DNA from: Hyphomicrobiaceae bacterium
Lineage (GTDB): Bacteria > Pseudomonadota > Alphaproteobacteria > Rhizobiales > Xanthobacteraceae
Assembly: GCA_021324465.1 (NCBI GenBank)
Contig: JAJPJB010000024.1
Span: forward strand, 45,176-109,175
Reading direction: 5' to 3'
DNA: 64,000 bases
Under the pieces are notes generated by a model that saw only the letters and a list, made by a program, of their open reading frames with translations, ran no database searches and was not told the origin of the DNA. The position numbers and the translations under genes were made by a program. Below are positions 1-8,219 of the stretch, in pieces. The stretch's first letter is position 1. Every line of letters starts with the position of its first letter.

Positions 1-491
1 CCATGCCGCCACAGGCGGTGATCGCAGCCTGCTATGCCGGCGGCAGCATCGCGCCGGCGGTCACCGACGCGCTCGCCGGCTCGGGCTGGGGCTGGCATAT
101 CGAGACCGCCGTTCACATTCTCCGCCTCATTCTCGGCGGCGTGTTCGACGCCTTTCCGAAGCTGCAGTTCGTGATCGGCCATCTCGGCGAGACGCTGCCG
201 TTCATGATCCAGCGCTTTGATCATGCGCTTTCGCCCGGGGTTACCAAGCTCAAGCAGCCGGTCAGCTTCTATCTGCGCAACAACGTCCACTACACCATTT
301 CCGGTTTCAATTTTCCGGCGGCGTTCCTCGATCTGCTTCTTGAAGTCGGCGTCGATCGCATCATGTTCTCGGCAGATTACCCCTATCAGTCGATGACCGA
401 TGCGCGCGCCTTCCTCGCCCAGCTTCCGGTCAGCGCCGCCGATCGCGAGCGCATCGCGCACGGTAATGCGGAGAAGCTGTTTAAGCTGTGA
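1..491 (+). CDS. Amidohydrolase family protein, C-terminal part (cut by window start)
   Basis: This is the C-terminal half of a metal-dependent amidohydrolase of the ACMSD/resorcylate-decarboxylase type (amidohydrolase 2). The visible part has the family's IGHLGETLPF segment and the late aspartate motif FSADYPYQSM, where the Asp is the usual metal or catalytic residue. The track starts at an ATG at base 3, but family members need about 150 more residues with the N-terminal metal motif, so that ATG is almost certainly internal and the gene begins before the window. It is related to the complete amidohydrolase at 45057-46013. Members decarboxylate or hydrolyse aromatic and cyclic acids; the substrate cannot be read from this fragment. 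Confidence 0.85.
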   Translation, partial: MPPQAVIAACYAGGSIAPAVTDALAGSGWGWHIETAVHILRLILGGVFDAFPKLQFVIGHLGETLPFMIQRFDHALSPGVTKLKQPVSFYLRNNVHYTISGFNFPAAFLDLLLEVGVDRIMFSADYPYQSMTDARAFLAQLPVSAADRERIAHGNAEKLFKL

Positions 492-509
492 TGCCGCATA
501 AAGCAGTAC

Positions 510-808
510 GGTTCCCGGGCGCAGCGCAGCAAGCGCGTTCACGCGCGTCTGCGACGCGCTATGGCGAAGCGGAATGGTGCGCTGCCGACCCGGGATCGTT
601 ACGAGATCGGAGTTTGAGACGATCCTGGAACAGCGGCGCACCACTTCGTGCTGCGCCGCATCCGGGATACACAGTCTCTCTGGTTTCAGAGCCGTTAAAC
701 CTCCCTTCGTCCTGACCGGACTCGTTCCGACCATCCACGTCTTTCGCCTCCAAGGCGCTGATAAAGACATAGATGCCCGCGACAAGCGCGCACATGACGA
801 CGTTTGGT
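510..808. repeat. Intergenic block of dispersed palindromic repeats
   Basis: The 396-base gap between the amidohydrolase and the FlgC-like gene holds no convincing gene. It contains three repeat-like pieces. Bases 510-598 have CCCGGG-containing ends in opposite orientation. Bases 620-670 have GCGGCGCA opposite TGCGCCGC inside ATCC/GGAT ends. Bases 706-808 read, in one frame, GLVPTIHVF...DARDKRAHDD, a translation typical of a repeat scattered through Bradyrhizobiaceae genomes. The short ORFs listed here on both strands are translations of these repeats. The family assignment is from memory of such sequences. Confidence 0.55.
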
Positions 809-887
809 AAGTTGCCGGGACCCATTTCGATAAAATTCTAACGATCTCTGGAACCCGCGCTTAGGCCGCCTCGCGTATCGAGCGCGC

Positions 888-1298
888 ATGGAGCCGATCC
901 TGTCGATTGCCACATCGGGAATGCTCGCCGCCGCCACCCGCCTGCAGGTCTCGGCGGAGAATGTCGCCAATGCGCAATCCGACGGCCCGTTGCCGTCGGC
1001 CGACCCGCCGACCGCGGCACAATATCCGTCCGCTTATGGGCCCAAACAGGTCAATCAGATCGCCACGGCCGGCGGCGGCACCAAGGCCGTCGTGACCAAC
1101 GCGCGGCCGGCGACCGTGCCGGCCTATGCTCCGACCGCGCCCTATGCCGACGCCAACGGCGAAGTGGCGGCGCCAAACGTCGACTACGTCCACGAAGCCC
1201 TGCAGCAGGCTACGGCGAGCTATACCTTCGCCATGAACGCCGCGGTGGCGCGCGCCTATGCGCGGATGATGAAGTCGCTGCTCGATATCAAGACGTAA
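888..1298 (+). CDS. FlgC-like flagellar basal-body rod protein, orphan
   Basis: The 136-residue protein has the two hallmarks of flagellar rod proteins of the FlgC class. The N-terminal helix carries SGMLAAATRLQVSAENVANA, matching the family's SGM...R...S.NVAN signature. The C-terminal region GEVAAPNVDYVHEAL, ending in MMKSLLDI, matches the FlgC end. The middle, about residues 30-85, is Pro/Ala-rich and short. FlgC forms part of the proximal rod that crosses the periplasm. No other flagellar gene lies in the window, so this is either an outlying or additional rod paralogue or a relic. The ATG at 888 gives the expected N-terminus. Confidence 0.75.
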   Translation: MEPILSIATSGMLAAATRLQVSAENVANAQSDGPLPSADPPTAAQYPSAYGPKQVNQIATAGGGTKAVVTNARPATVPAYAPTAPYADANGEVAAPNVDYVHEALQQATASYTFAMNAAVARAYARMMKSLLDIKT

Positions 1299-1467
1299 TG
1301 GCGTAGCTTCGATTTGTTCCGCCTTTTCTCGGCTGCAAAACGATGGTGAGCTGCAATTGCCGGCCGCGGCAATCTCGGCAAAATGGGCCTACCGCGGAGC
1401 CGTGCTGCGATTACGCATGGATACGGCAGCATGCGCAGTGGCCAGGCACGTGGTCAGCTGAAAATTG

Positions 1468-1495
1468 GTGTATAGAGTGCTCCGCACCTATACAC
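1468..1495. promoter_or_regulatory. Inverted repeat directly upstream of fumarase
   Basis: Arms GTGTATAG and CTATACAC are perfect inverse complements. Inside them GTGC and GCAC continue the pairing around a TCC loop, with one bulged A. The element ends 16 bases before the fumarase ATG, where an operator overlapping the transcription start or a 5'-UTR hairpin would sit. No regulator gene is adjacent, so what reads it is unknown. Confidence 0.55.
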
Positions 1496-1511
1496 GGCCT
1501 GGAATGATCTT

Positions 1512-3188
1512 ATGAACGCCCCGCTCTCCGCCCATCCGACCCCGTCCTATAGGCACACGCCGCTGTTTCCCCTCGGCAAGGATACGACGCCTTACCGAAA
1601 GATCGACCTTGGTACTGCTGGCGGCGCCTTGGGCGTGCGGATCGAGCGCGTGCTAGGCGAGGAGGTGCTGGTGGTGCCGCGCGAGGCGCTGCGCGCGCTG
1701 GCCGAAGCGGCTTTCACCGACATCAATCATCTTTTGCGGCCGTCGCATCTTGCTTCGCTCAAGGCCATCGTCGAGGATCCGGAAGCCTCCGACAACGACA
1801 AGTTCGTCGCCTACGATTTTCTCAAGAACGCCAATATCGCGGCGGGGGGCGTGCTGCCGATGTGCCAGGACACCGGCACCGCGATCATCATGGGCAGGAA
1901 GGGCCGGCTGATCTGGACCGACGGCGACGACGAGGCGGCGCTCGCGGAAGGCGCGCGCGACGCGTATCTCAAGCGCAATCTGCGCTATTCGCAGCTCGCG
2001 CCGCTGTCGATGTTCGAGGAGAAGAACACGCGCTCCAACATGCCGGCGCAGGTCGAGTTGTACGCGGAAGGCGCTGGCGAGGGCGAGGGCGCCTACAAAT
2101 TTCTGTTCATCGCCAAAGGCGGCGGCTCGGCCAACAAGTCGTTTCTGTTCCAGGCGACGCCGTCCATCCTGACGCGTGAGCGCATGCTCGCTTTCCTCAA
2201 AGAGAAAGTGCTCACGCTCGGCACCGCGGCGTGCCCGCCCTACCATCTCGCGATTGTCATCGGCGGCACGTCGGCGGAAATGACCATGAAGACGGTAAAG
2301 CTTGCGTCCTGCAAATATTATGATTCGCTGCCCGACAAAGGCTCCGAGGACGGCCACGCCTTCCGTGATCGCGACATGGAGCAGGAAATCCACAAGATGA
2401 CGCAGTCGCTTGGCGTCGGCGCGCAATTCGGCGGAAAATATTTCTGCCACGACGTGCGCGTCATCCGTCTGCCGCGCCATGGCGCGTCGCTGCCGATCGG
2501 GCTTGGCGTGTCCTGCTCGGCCGATCGCCAGGCTTTGGGCAAGATCACGCGCGACGGCGTGTTTCTGGAGGAGCTCGAGCACAATCCGGCGAAATATCTG
2601 CCGGAAGTCGATACCAGGAAGCTGGGCGGCGAGGTGGTCAGAATCGATCTCACCAAGCCGATGCAGGCCATATTGGCGCAGCTGTCACAGTACCCGATCA
2701 AGACGCGGCTGTCGCTCAACGGCCCGATGATCGTCGCACGCGACTTGGCGCATGCCAAATTGCGCGAGCGGCTGGAGAAGGGGCAGGGACTGCCGGACTA
2801 TTTCAAGAATCATCCTGTCTATTACGCTGGCCCGGCAAAGACGCCGGAGGGCTATGCCTCGGGCGCCTTCGGTCCGACGACCGCGGGTCGCATGGATTCC
2901 TTTGTTGCCGATTTTCAGGCCGCCGGCGGCTCGATGGTGATGCTGGCCAAGGGCAATCGCGCGCCGGTCGTGCGGGAAGCGTGCAAAAAATACGGCGGCT
3001 TCTACCTCGCTTCGATCGGCGGCGCGGCCGCCAATCTCGCCGAGCACTGTATCAAGAAGGTCGAGTGTATCGAATATCCCGAGCTCGGCATGGAAGCGAT
3101 CTGGCGCATCGAAGTCGTCGATTTCCCAGCTTTCATTGTCATCGACGACAAGGGCAACGACTTTTTCAAGGAATTGAATCTGGGGTGA
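1512..3188 (+). CDS. fumA: Class I fumarate hydratase (Fe-S type)
   Basis: Class I fumarases reversibly hydrate fumarate to L-malate in the cytosolic TCA cycle with an oxygen-sensitive [4Fe-4S] cluster. The 558-residue length fits the FumA/FumB type, with alpha and beta domains in one chain. Visible signatures are MCQDTGTA near residue 118 (a cluster cysteine), [31 protein letters not shown] (another candidate cluster cysteine) and the C-terminal beta-domain motif [12 protein letters not shown]. The start at 1512 has a GGA-containing ribosome site. A three-codon ORF starting at 1504 overlaps it. A strong inverted repeat lies just upstream. The gene stands alone. Related tartrate dehydratases exist, but the length and fused architecture favour fumarase. 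Confidence 0.93.
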   Translation: MNAPLSAHPTPSYRHTPLFPLGKDTTPYRKIDLGTAGGALGVRIERVLGEEVLVVPREALRALAEAAFTDINHLLRPSHLASLKAIVEDPEASDNDKFVAYDFLKNANIAAGGVLPMCQDTGTAIIMGRKGRLIWTDGDDEAALAEGARDAYLKRNLRYSQLAPLSMFEEKNTRSNMPAQVELYAEGAGEGEGAYKFLFIAKGGGSANKSFLFQATPSILTRERMLAFLKEKVLTLGTAACPPYHLAIVIGGTSAEMTMKTVKLASCKYYDSLPDKGSEDGHAFRDRDMEQEIHKMTQSLGVGAQFGGKYFCHDVRVIRLPRHGASLPIGLGVSCSADRQALGKITRDGVFLEELEHNPAKYLPEVDTRKLGGEVVRIDLTKPMQAILAQLSQYPIKTRLSLNGPMIVARDLAHAKLRERLEKGQGLPDYFKNHPVYYAGPAKTPEGYASGAFGPTTAGRMDSFVADFQAAGGSMVMLAKGNRAPVVREACKKYGGFYLASIGGAAANLAEHCIKKVECIEYPELGMEAIWRIEVVDFPAFIVIDDKGNDFFKELNLG

Positions 3189-3256
3189 TTTGGCGCCGGG
3201 TCATTGCCGGACTCGTTCTGGCAATCTCTATTCGATAAGCGCGCCGCAGTGGCATC

Positions 3257-3312
3257 GTGTCCCGGACGCGGGGCAGCGTGCGGCGAAGCAAAGCGGTGCA
3301 CCGCAGATCCGG
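3257..3312. repeat. Dispersed palindromic repeat copy
   Basis: A GTGTCCCGGACGCGG...CCGCAGATCCGG-type element resembles the intergenic palindromes common in Bradyrhizobiaceae and is similar in style to the pieces at 510-670. It abuts the 5' side of the SRPBCC remnant. The flanking bases 3206-3240 also look repeat-derived (a GLVLAIS-type translation). Confidence 0.5.
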
Positions 3313-3326
3313 CGCGTGCTAACGGT

Positions 3327-3485
3327 AATGCGACTGAGACGTTGGTGCGGTTCGACCTCGCTGAACAGAACGGGGTCACCACGGTTTGCGTCACGCATTC
3401 CAGCTTTGCCACCCAGGGCTCGCACAACGCCCATCACGGCTGGCCGCAGATTCCGGGCTGGCCCAAGGCCTTCGCCGAAGCTTGA
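3327..3485 (+). pseudogene. Remnant of an SRPBCC/AHSA1-domain gene (C-terminal end only)
   Basis: About 50 residues ending the reading frame at 3485 (ATETLVRFDLAEQNGVTT..., VTHSSFA, HHGWPQIPGWPKAF) match the last beta strand and C-terminal helix of SRPBCC (activator of Hsp90 ATPase-like) proteins, whose typical end is a THSG...GWPQIL.WL.A motif. Nothing upstream encodes the rest of this roughly 150-residue fold. The upstream DNA is dispersed repeat sequence. The piece is therefore read as a truncated gene remnant, not as the 93-residue ORF given in the track. Confidence 0.6.
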
Positions 3486-3672
3486 GCCGTTCCCGGCGGT
3501 TTGATCCCGTCCCGTTTCGTGGCTATGCATTTTGGGCTCGCGTCTGTCGCGCGAGCCCGAACTCGGCCAACCGAATCGGCCAACACCGCCAGGAAGACGC
3601 CGCTTGCCGCCACTTTGGCCATTTCGGTCGGTTCGACCGCTTGCGCCGTGCCGTATTCGCCTCGCCTTTGCC

Positions 3673-4704
3673 ATGCTGGCGATGGCGGCACCGATAGCGG
3701 TGCTTTGGCCGGCCGCCGCGCAGCAGCCTCAGGCGCCCTCGCACAGTTCGCCGGCGCCTGCCGTCTCTCCGCCAAGCGCGCCGGTCGAATTCAAGGTCGG
3801 CATTGCCGACCCGGCAAACACGGTGCTGCCCCTGTACATGGCCCGCGCAATCGGCGCCGATGCCGCACAAGGTCTCGCCCTCGCCATCATCAATATGGAG
3901 GGCGGCAGCCGCGGCGCCGAGCAATTGCAGGCGGGACGTATCGACGTGATGGATGTCGGGCTGTCCTCCGTGGTCAAGGTCAATCAATCCGGCGGCAATC
4001 TGCGGCTCATCGCCTCGCTCTCCAACGTCATCCGCTTCACAATCTTTTCTGCACGCGGGGTCAACAGCGCGGCCGACCTCAAGGGCGGCACGGTCGGCAT
4101 CAGCACCGTGGGTTCCGAAAGCGATTCGACCGCCACCCTGGCGCTGCAGAAACTCGGCCTCTCCCGCAACGACGTCATCATCAAGGAGTATGGCTCGAGT
4201 GCTCGCCGGCTCGCTGCCTTGAAGTCCGGTGAGATCAAGGCGGCGCCGCTCGGCGAGCCGGCCGCTTCGCGTGCGCGTCAGGCCGGTCTCAACGTGCTGG
4301 TCGATCTCGCGCCGATGCGCATTCCGTGGCTGTTCGCCGGCATTGCCGTGCGCCACGACGACATCGCCGCACGCCGCGATCTGCTGACGCGATTTCTTAA
4401 AGCCAACATCGAAGGCAATTACGCCGCGCTCAACGACGAGGCGCGCGCCAAGCAGGTGCTGAAGAAGGACCTCAAGATCACCGGTGCCAAGAGCATTGAC
4501 ATCGCCTATCGCGACTTCGTTGACCAAGCGGTCCAAAACCTTGAGCCGTCGCTGCAAGGCGCGGAGAAAATTCTCAAGCTCTTTCCCAGTGCCAGCCAGA
4601 GTGTCGGCGACTATGTCGACATGAGCCTCCTCGACGCACTTAAGGATCAGAAATTTTTTTCTGCGATGGAAGAGAAATACGGTCAGCGCGGGCAAAAGCC
4701 GTGA
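3673..4704 (+). CDS. ABC transporter substrate-binding protein, NitT/TauT (NMT1/THI5-like) family
   Basis: This periplasmic type-2 binding protein is about 343 residues from the ATG at 3673. That start gives a signal peptide MLAMAAPIAVLWPAAAQQ; the track start at 3532 adds a basic Pro/Arg-rich stretch that looks non-coding, although part of it (RIRLAFA) could extend the signal peptide. After a Pro/Ser linker the mature fold begins with FKVGIADPANTVLPLYMARA. The family pattern follows: GGSRGAEQLQAGRIDVMDVG, then DLKGGTVGISTVGSESD, typical of SsuA/TauA-like proteins. No permease or ATPase gene is adjacent, so it is an orphan receptor. The ligand is unknown. Confidence 0.8.
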   Translation: MLAMAAPIAVLWPAAAQQPQAPSHSSPAPAVSPPSAPVEFKVGIADPANTVLPLYMARAIGADAAQGLALAIINMEGGSRGAEQLQAGRIDVMDVGLSSVVKVNQSGGNLRLIASLSNVIRFTIFSARGVNSAADLKGGTVGISTVGSESDSTATLALQKLGLSRNDVIIKEYGSSARRLAALKSGEIKAAPLGEPAASRARQAGLNVLVDLAPMRIPWLFAGIAVRHDDIAARRDLLTRFLKANIEGNYAALNDEARAKQVLKKDLKITGAKSIDIAYRDFVDQAVQNLEPSLQGAEKILKLFPSASQSVGDYVDMSLLDALKDQKFFSAMEEKYGQRGQKP

Positions 4705-4819
4705 CGCTGGCTTTGCATCTGCCTTGGCTTCGCACGAGGTATGACGCCCGGGCTTTCGTGCCTATCTTGCGACCGATAGCGAAGTTTGCCATAGGCGGCT
4801 TTGCCGAGCTCAATGACGA

Positions 4820-5767
4820 ATGGAAAGATTGAGAATGAGCACAATGAGCACAACGAGCACGATGACTACGGCGAATGCGCGCGTGAAAGGCCCGATCGTC
4901 TGGCTCGATATGGATCAGAAGGAGCTTGATGACGCCTACGATCAGCTGGTCTATGCGCCGAACCGCGATCAAGTCGCCAAGCGTCGGCTTGCCAATAGCG
5001 CGGCAGCGCGAGAGCGGCTAGGCCTGCCGCAGCGCCTGGCCTATGGATCGGCGCCAAACGAGGGGCTCGATCTCTACCGCAGTCCCATCGTTCTCTCGGC
5101 TGCCCCGATCGCGATCTTCGTTCATGGCGGCGCCTGGCGCGCGGGCACAGCTTCCGAGCATGCGTTTTTGGCCGAGCCGTTCGTGCATGCCGGCGCGCAT
5201 GTCGCGATCCTGGACTTCATGAATGTGGACGAAGCCGGCGGCAGTCTGTTCCCGCTCGTGGAGCAGGTGCGACGCGCGGTCGGGTTTGTCTACCGCAACG
5301 CCGAACGTCTTGGTGGCGATCGCAATCGGCTCTTTTTGATGTCGCACTCGTCAGGCTCGCATTTGGCAGGGTGCGTTCTCACCAGCGACTGGAGGAAGGA
5401 AGATCTGCCGGCTGACATCGTCAAAGGCGCGCTGTTGTCGAGCGGCATGTACGACCTCAAACCGGTACGGCTCTCCAAGCGCTCGCAATACGTGAAATTC
5501 ACCGATGCGATGGAGCAGGAGCTCTCCGCGATCCGACATATCGATCGGCTTCGCGCGCCGCTGGTGCTGACCTACGGCACCTGCGAGACGCCGGAATTTC
5601 AGCGCCAGTCGCGCGATTTTGCGGCGGCGGTGAAAGCGGCCGGCAAGCCGGCCGAGCTCCTCGTCGGCGAGGGCTACAACCATTTCGAAATGCTGGAGAC
5701 GCTCGCCAATCCCTACGGGCTGCTCGGCCACGCCATGCTCAAGCTGATGGGACTGTCGAGGCGTTAG
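4820..5767 (+). CDS. Alpha/beta hydrolase (carboxylesterase / kynurenine formamidase-like)
   Basis: A serine hydrolase of the alpha/beta fold. It has the oxyanion-hole motif HGGAWRAG, the nucleophile elbow SHSSGSHLAG (Ser in a SxSxG context), and a C-terminal catalytic His in GYNHFEML. The size (about 310 residues) and an N-terminal DAYDQLVYAPN segment resemble arylformamidase/BD-FAE esterases, in which the N-terminal helices cap the active site. Several start codons lie in a row (ATG at 4820, 4835, 4844 and 4862), so the true N-terminus is uncertain; an N-terminal Met/Ser/Thr run results from the most upstream one. Its 3' end overlaps the convergent zinc-ribbon gene by four bases. The substrate is not inferable. 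Confidence 0.8.
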   Translation: MERLRMSTMSTTSTMTTANARVKGPIVWLDMDQKELDDAYDQLVYAPNRDQVAKRRLANSAAARERLGLPQRLAYGSAPNEGLDLYRSPIVLSAAPIAIFVHGGAWRAGTASEHAFLAEPFVHAGAHVAILDFMNVDEAGGSLFPLVEQVRRAVGFVYRNAERLGGDRNRLFLMSHSSGSHLAGCVLTSDWRKEDLPADIVKGALLSSGMYDLKPVRLSKRSQYVKFTDAMEQELSAIRHIDRLRAPLVLTYGTCETPEFQRQSRDFAAAVKAAGKPAELLVGEGYNHFEMLETLANPYGLLGHAMLKLMGLSRR

Positions 5768-5970
5768 GCCGCTTCGGGCTCCGGCCTCGCGGTCGCACGG
5801 ATCGATGTGCGGACAAGCTCGGCCCCGCAGCGCCGGCAGGCATAGACAGTGTCCTCGACCTCGGTGGAGACCGGGCGGCGGCCGTTATAAGCCATGCGGC
5901 CCGCGCAGACCGGACAAGGCATCATCAGCGATGGCAGACTTGACGCGGGTGCGGCCGCTTGATGGCGCAT
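5764..5970 (-). CDS. Small zinc-ribbon protein
   Basis: A 68-residue protein with two CxxC knuckles, CPVC near residue 19 and CRRC near residue 46, about 24 residues apart. This is the layout of a rubredoxin-like zinc ribbon. The C-terminal tail is Arg/Ala/Glu-rich. Such microproteins are common in Rhizobiales and have no assigned function. The stop codon overlaps the stop of the plus-strand hydrolase gene (TTA/TAG interleaved), which is a compact convergent arrangement. Coding is supported by the ordered Cys pairs, not merely by ORF length. Confidence 0.65.
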   Translation of the reverse strand: MRHQAAAPASSLPSLMMPCPVCAGRMAYNGRRPVSTEVEDTVYACRRCGAELVRTSIRATARPEPEAA

Positions 5971-6047
5971 AGGAAGACCCCTGGCTCGGCCGGGTGGGGA
6001 AAATGACCGATTTATGAATTACCTGCCTCTTTTGCCGCGGAGTCAAG

Positions 6048-6089
6048 AAAAATTGTGCATTGCACACTTGCCGATTGCAATGCGGCAAG
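6048..6089 (-). terminator. Probable Rho-independent terminator of pncB-pncA
   Basis: Read on the minus strand, a CTTGCCG...CGGCAAG hairpin is followed by a second small hairpin (TGTGC-AAT-GCACA) and then ATTTTTC. It lies about 105-150 bases past the pncA stop and before the zinc-ribbon gene, where transcription of the NAD-salvage pair should end. Confidence 0.6.
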
Positions 6090-6194
6090 CGGCTCACGAA
6101 CAAGCCGTTCCCGAGATTAAGCCGTTCCAGGACAGTCGCAGATTGAAGAAAAAAGGTGGCCCCGTTTGCGCAGGACCGTCTCTTGCTCCCTGCT

Positions 6195-6854
6195 TTATCC
6201 TGTTGCCGGTGCGAATTCCGCGGCGGAAATGCAGGGAACTCTGATATCGGCAAGGCTGCGCCGGGTCGCGTCAATCGAGCCGGCGACGTCGATCCCGCGG
6301 CAGGCGTCCTCGATGACAAAGGCAGAAAAATTCTCGCGCCGGGCATCCTCCGCCGAATAGCGCACACAAAAATCAAAGGCGAGCCCGGCTAGGAACGTCC
6401 GGTGCACGCCGCGCTCACGCAGATAACCGGCAAGCCCGGTCGGCGTCTTGCGATCGTTCTCATAGAAGGCCGAATAGGAATCAATGGTCGGGTCGAGGCC
6501 TTTGCGCACGACCAGCGACGCGTGGGGAATATGGAGCTCTTTGTGGAAAGCGGCGCCGGGCGTGTCCTGCACGCAGTGGTCGGGCCACAGCACCTGATCG
6601 CCGTAGGGCGCCGCGATGGTGTCATAGGGCCGTTTGCCGGCATGCATCGAGGCAAAGGAGAAGTGCCCGCGCGGATGCCAGTCTTGCGTCAGCACGACAT
6701 TGCGGAATTTTGCAGCGAGCTGATTGATGATCGGAACGACCTCATCGCCCCGCGGCACCGGCAATGCGCCGCCGGGACAAAAGTCGTTCTGCACGTCAAC
6801 GACAATGAGCACGTCGTGATTATCGGGCGTGATCGCTTCCGCCATGGCTGTCAT
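6195..6854 (-). CDS. pncA: Nicotinamidase (pyrazinamidase)
   Basis: PncA hydrolyses nicotinamide to nicotinate and ammonia in NAD salvage. The isochorismatase-fold catalytic triad is visible: Asp in IVVDVQNDFC, Lys in VVRKGLD and the nucleophilic Cys in AFDFCVRYSA. The metal site is TQDWHPRGHFSF (Asp and two His). The length is about 219 residues, in the family range. The track ORF starts further upstream at 6896, but the ATGs at 6854 and 6845 give the normal N-terminus (M-A-E-A-ITPDNHDVLIVVDVQ). Either start lies inside the end of pncB, a 26-35 base overlap in another frame, which suggests translational coupling. The product feeds the enzyme encoded just upstream. Confidence 0.95.
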   Translation of the reverse strand: MTAMAEAITPDNHDVLIVVDVQNDFCPGGALPVPRGDEVVPIINQLAAKFRNVVLTQDWHPRGHFSFASMHAGKRPYDTIAAPYGDQVLWPDHCVQDTPGAAFHKELHIPHASLVVRKGLDPTIDSYSAFYENDRKTPTGLAGYLRERGVHRTFLAGLAFDFCVRYSAEDARRENFSAFVIEDACRGIDVAGSIDATRRSLADIRVPCISAAEFAPATG

Positions 6855-8208
6855 AATCGCTGTCTTGCACGCGGCTCTGCATACGGCGATCCACATCTGC
6901 AGCGAGCCTGATGAGATCGTCGCCGACTTCTACCGGATAGGTGGCGCCGGGAGTAAGCTCGCGCAATGGTCCCGGCAGGCATTCAAGCTCGCGTTTGGCG
7001 CGCCGCCGGATGTCATCGAGCGACGGCACCGGTTGCAGGCGTCGCCCGCCGAGCATGACGGGATGGATCAGCGGTTCCCCTGATTTTTGGTGATCGGCGA
7101 GCGAGAGCAGATCGCCGGCCATCCGGCCGTCGGCGTCGTATTGCCGCCAGACCTGCTTGCGTCCCGGCCAAGTCGCTTTTTTCTCCGAGCGCTTGCGCCG
7201 TGGCATGCCGGCATAGTCCTGCAGCTTATAGACACAGTCGATCGACGGAACGTCGCTCGACGTCGTCATATCGGTTCCAATCCCAAGCCCATCGATCGGC
7301 GCACCTGCTTTGGCGAATTCGCGCAGTTGATCTTCATCAAGCCCGCCGCTCGCAAAGATCGTCGTGCCTTCAAGTCCGCCTTGGTCGAGAATGGCGCGCA
7401 CGCTTTTGGACAATGCAACCAGATCGCCAGAGTCGAGACGTACGCCGCGGATGGCAATTCCCGCCGCTTTCAAGCGCGGCGCCAGGGCGACGACTTTGCG
7501 CGCCGCGGCTTCAGTGTCGTAGGTATCGAGCAGCAGCACGACATTGTCCGGCCGCAGGCGGGCGAAAGTCTCGAAAGCTTGCGTTTCATCGTCGAAGGCC
7601 TCGATGAAGGAATGCGCCATGGTGCCGAAGAGCGGAATGCCGAATTGCCGCCCAGCCAAGACCGTCGCGGTGCCGGCGAAGCCGGCAATGTAGCTTGCGC
7701 GCGCCGCCATGAGGCCGGCCTCGGCGCCATGCGCGCGGCGGAAGCCAAAATCGACCAGCAATTTGTTCGGCGCGGCCAGCACCGAGCGTGCCGCTTTCGA
7801 GGCGATCAGGGTTTGAAAGTGCAGAATATTGATCAGACGCGACTCGACCAGTTGCGCCTGCGGCAGCGGCGCGGTCAGCCGCAGGATCGGCTCGTTGGCA
7901 AAAAAGGCGGTGCCCTCGGGCATCGCATGCACGTCGCCGGTGAAGCGGAGGTCGGCGAGATAATCGATGAGGTTTGCGCGGAATCGCCCGGTGCCCTGCA
8001 GCCAGGCGATCTCAGCGGCCGAAAAGCGGAGATTCTCCAGATAGTCGAGTGCCTGTTCGAGACCGGCGGCGAGCAAGAAACCGCGGCGGGGCGGCAGCGT
8101 ACGGACAAACATCTCGAAGACGGCCGTCTCGGTGTCGGCATGGTCCAGATAAACCTGGATCATGTTGAGCTGGTAAAGGTCCGTCAGCAGCGGGCTAGCG
8201 AATTCCAT
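6820..8208 (-). CDS. pncB: Nicotinate phosphoribosyltransferase
   Basis: This enzyme makes nicotinate mononucleotide from nicotinate and PRPP (Preiss-Handler pathway). Recognisable blocks are LLTDLYQLNMIQ at the N-terminus, FGFRRAHG, GTMAHSFIEAF (around the catalytic His), GVRLDSGDLVAL, ASGGLDE and GIGTDMTTSSD. The track ORF begins at 8358, but its first 50 residues are unlike the family. The ATG at 8208 gives MEFASPLLTDLYQLNM, the usual start, for 462 residues. It forms a two-gene operon with pncA, whose start lies within its last codons. An 8-bp inverted repeat sits 12 bases before the start. Confidence 0.95.
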   Translation of the reverse strand: MEFASPLLTDLYQLNMIQVYLDHADTETAVFEMFVRTLPPRRGFLLAAGLEQALDYLENLRFSAAEIAWLQGTGRFRANLIDYLADLRFTGDVHAMPEGTAFFANEPILRLTAPLPQAQLVESRLINILHFQTLIASKAARSVLAAPNKLLVDFGFRRAHGAEAGLMAARASYIAGFAGTATVLAGRQFGIPLFGTMAHSFIEAFDDETQAFETFARLRPDNVVLLLDTYDTEAAARKVVALAPRLKAAGIAIRGVRLDSGDLVALSKSVRAILDQGGLEGTTIFASGGLDEDQLREFAKAGAPIDGLGIGTDMTTSSDVPSIDCVYKLQDYAGMPRRKRSEKKATWPGRKQVWRQYDADGRMAGDLLSLADHQKSGEPLIHPVMLGGRRLQPVPSLDDIRRRAKRELECLPGPLRELTPGATYPVEVGDDLIRLAADVDRRMQSRVQDSDYDSHGGSDHAR

Positions 8209-8219
8209 CGTGGTGTCCC

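Noticed and set aside
559-970. Overlapping small ORFs on both strands between the amidohydrolase and FlgC-like genes
   Set aside because: Translations of dispersed palindromic repeats and of the 5' part of the FlgC-like gene in other frames.
1504-1515. Three-codon upstream ORF overlapping the fumarase start
   Set aside because: Such overlaps arise by chance and there is no attenuator-like codon content; noted but not called.
3523-4695. 390-residue antisense ORF opposite the TauA-like gene
   Set aside because: Shadow of the binding-protein gene; no family pattern.
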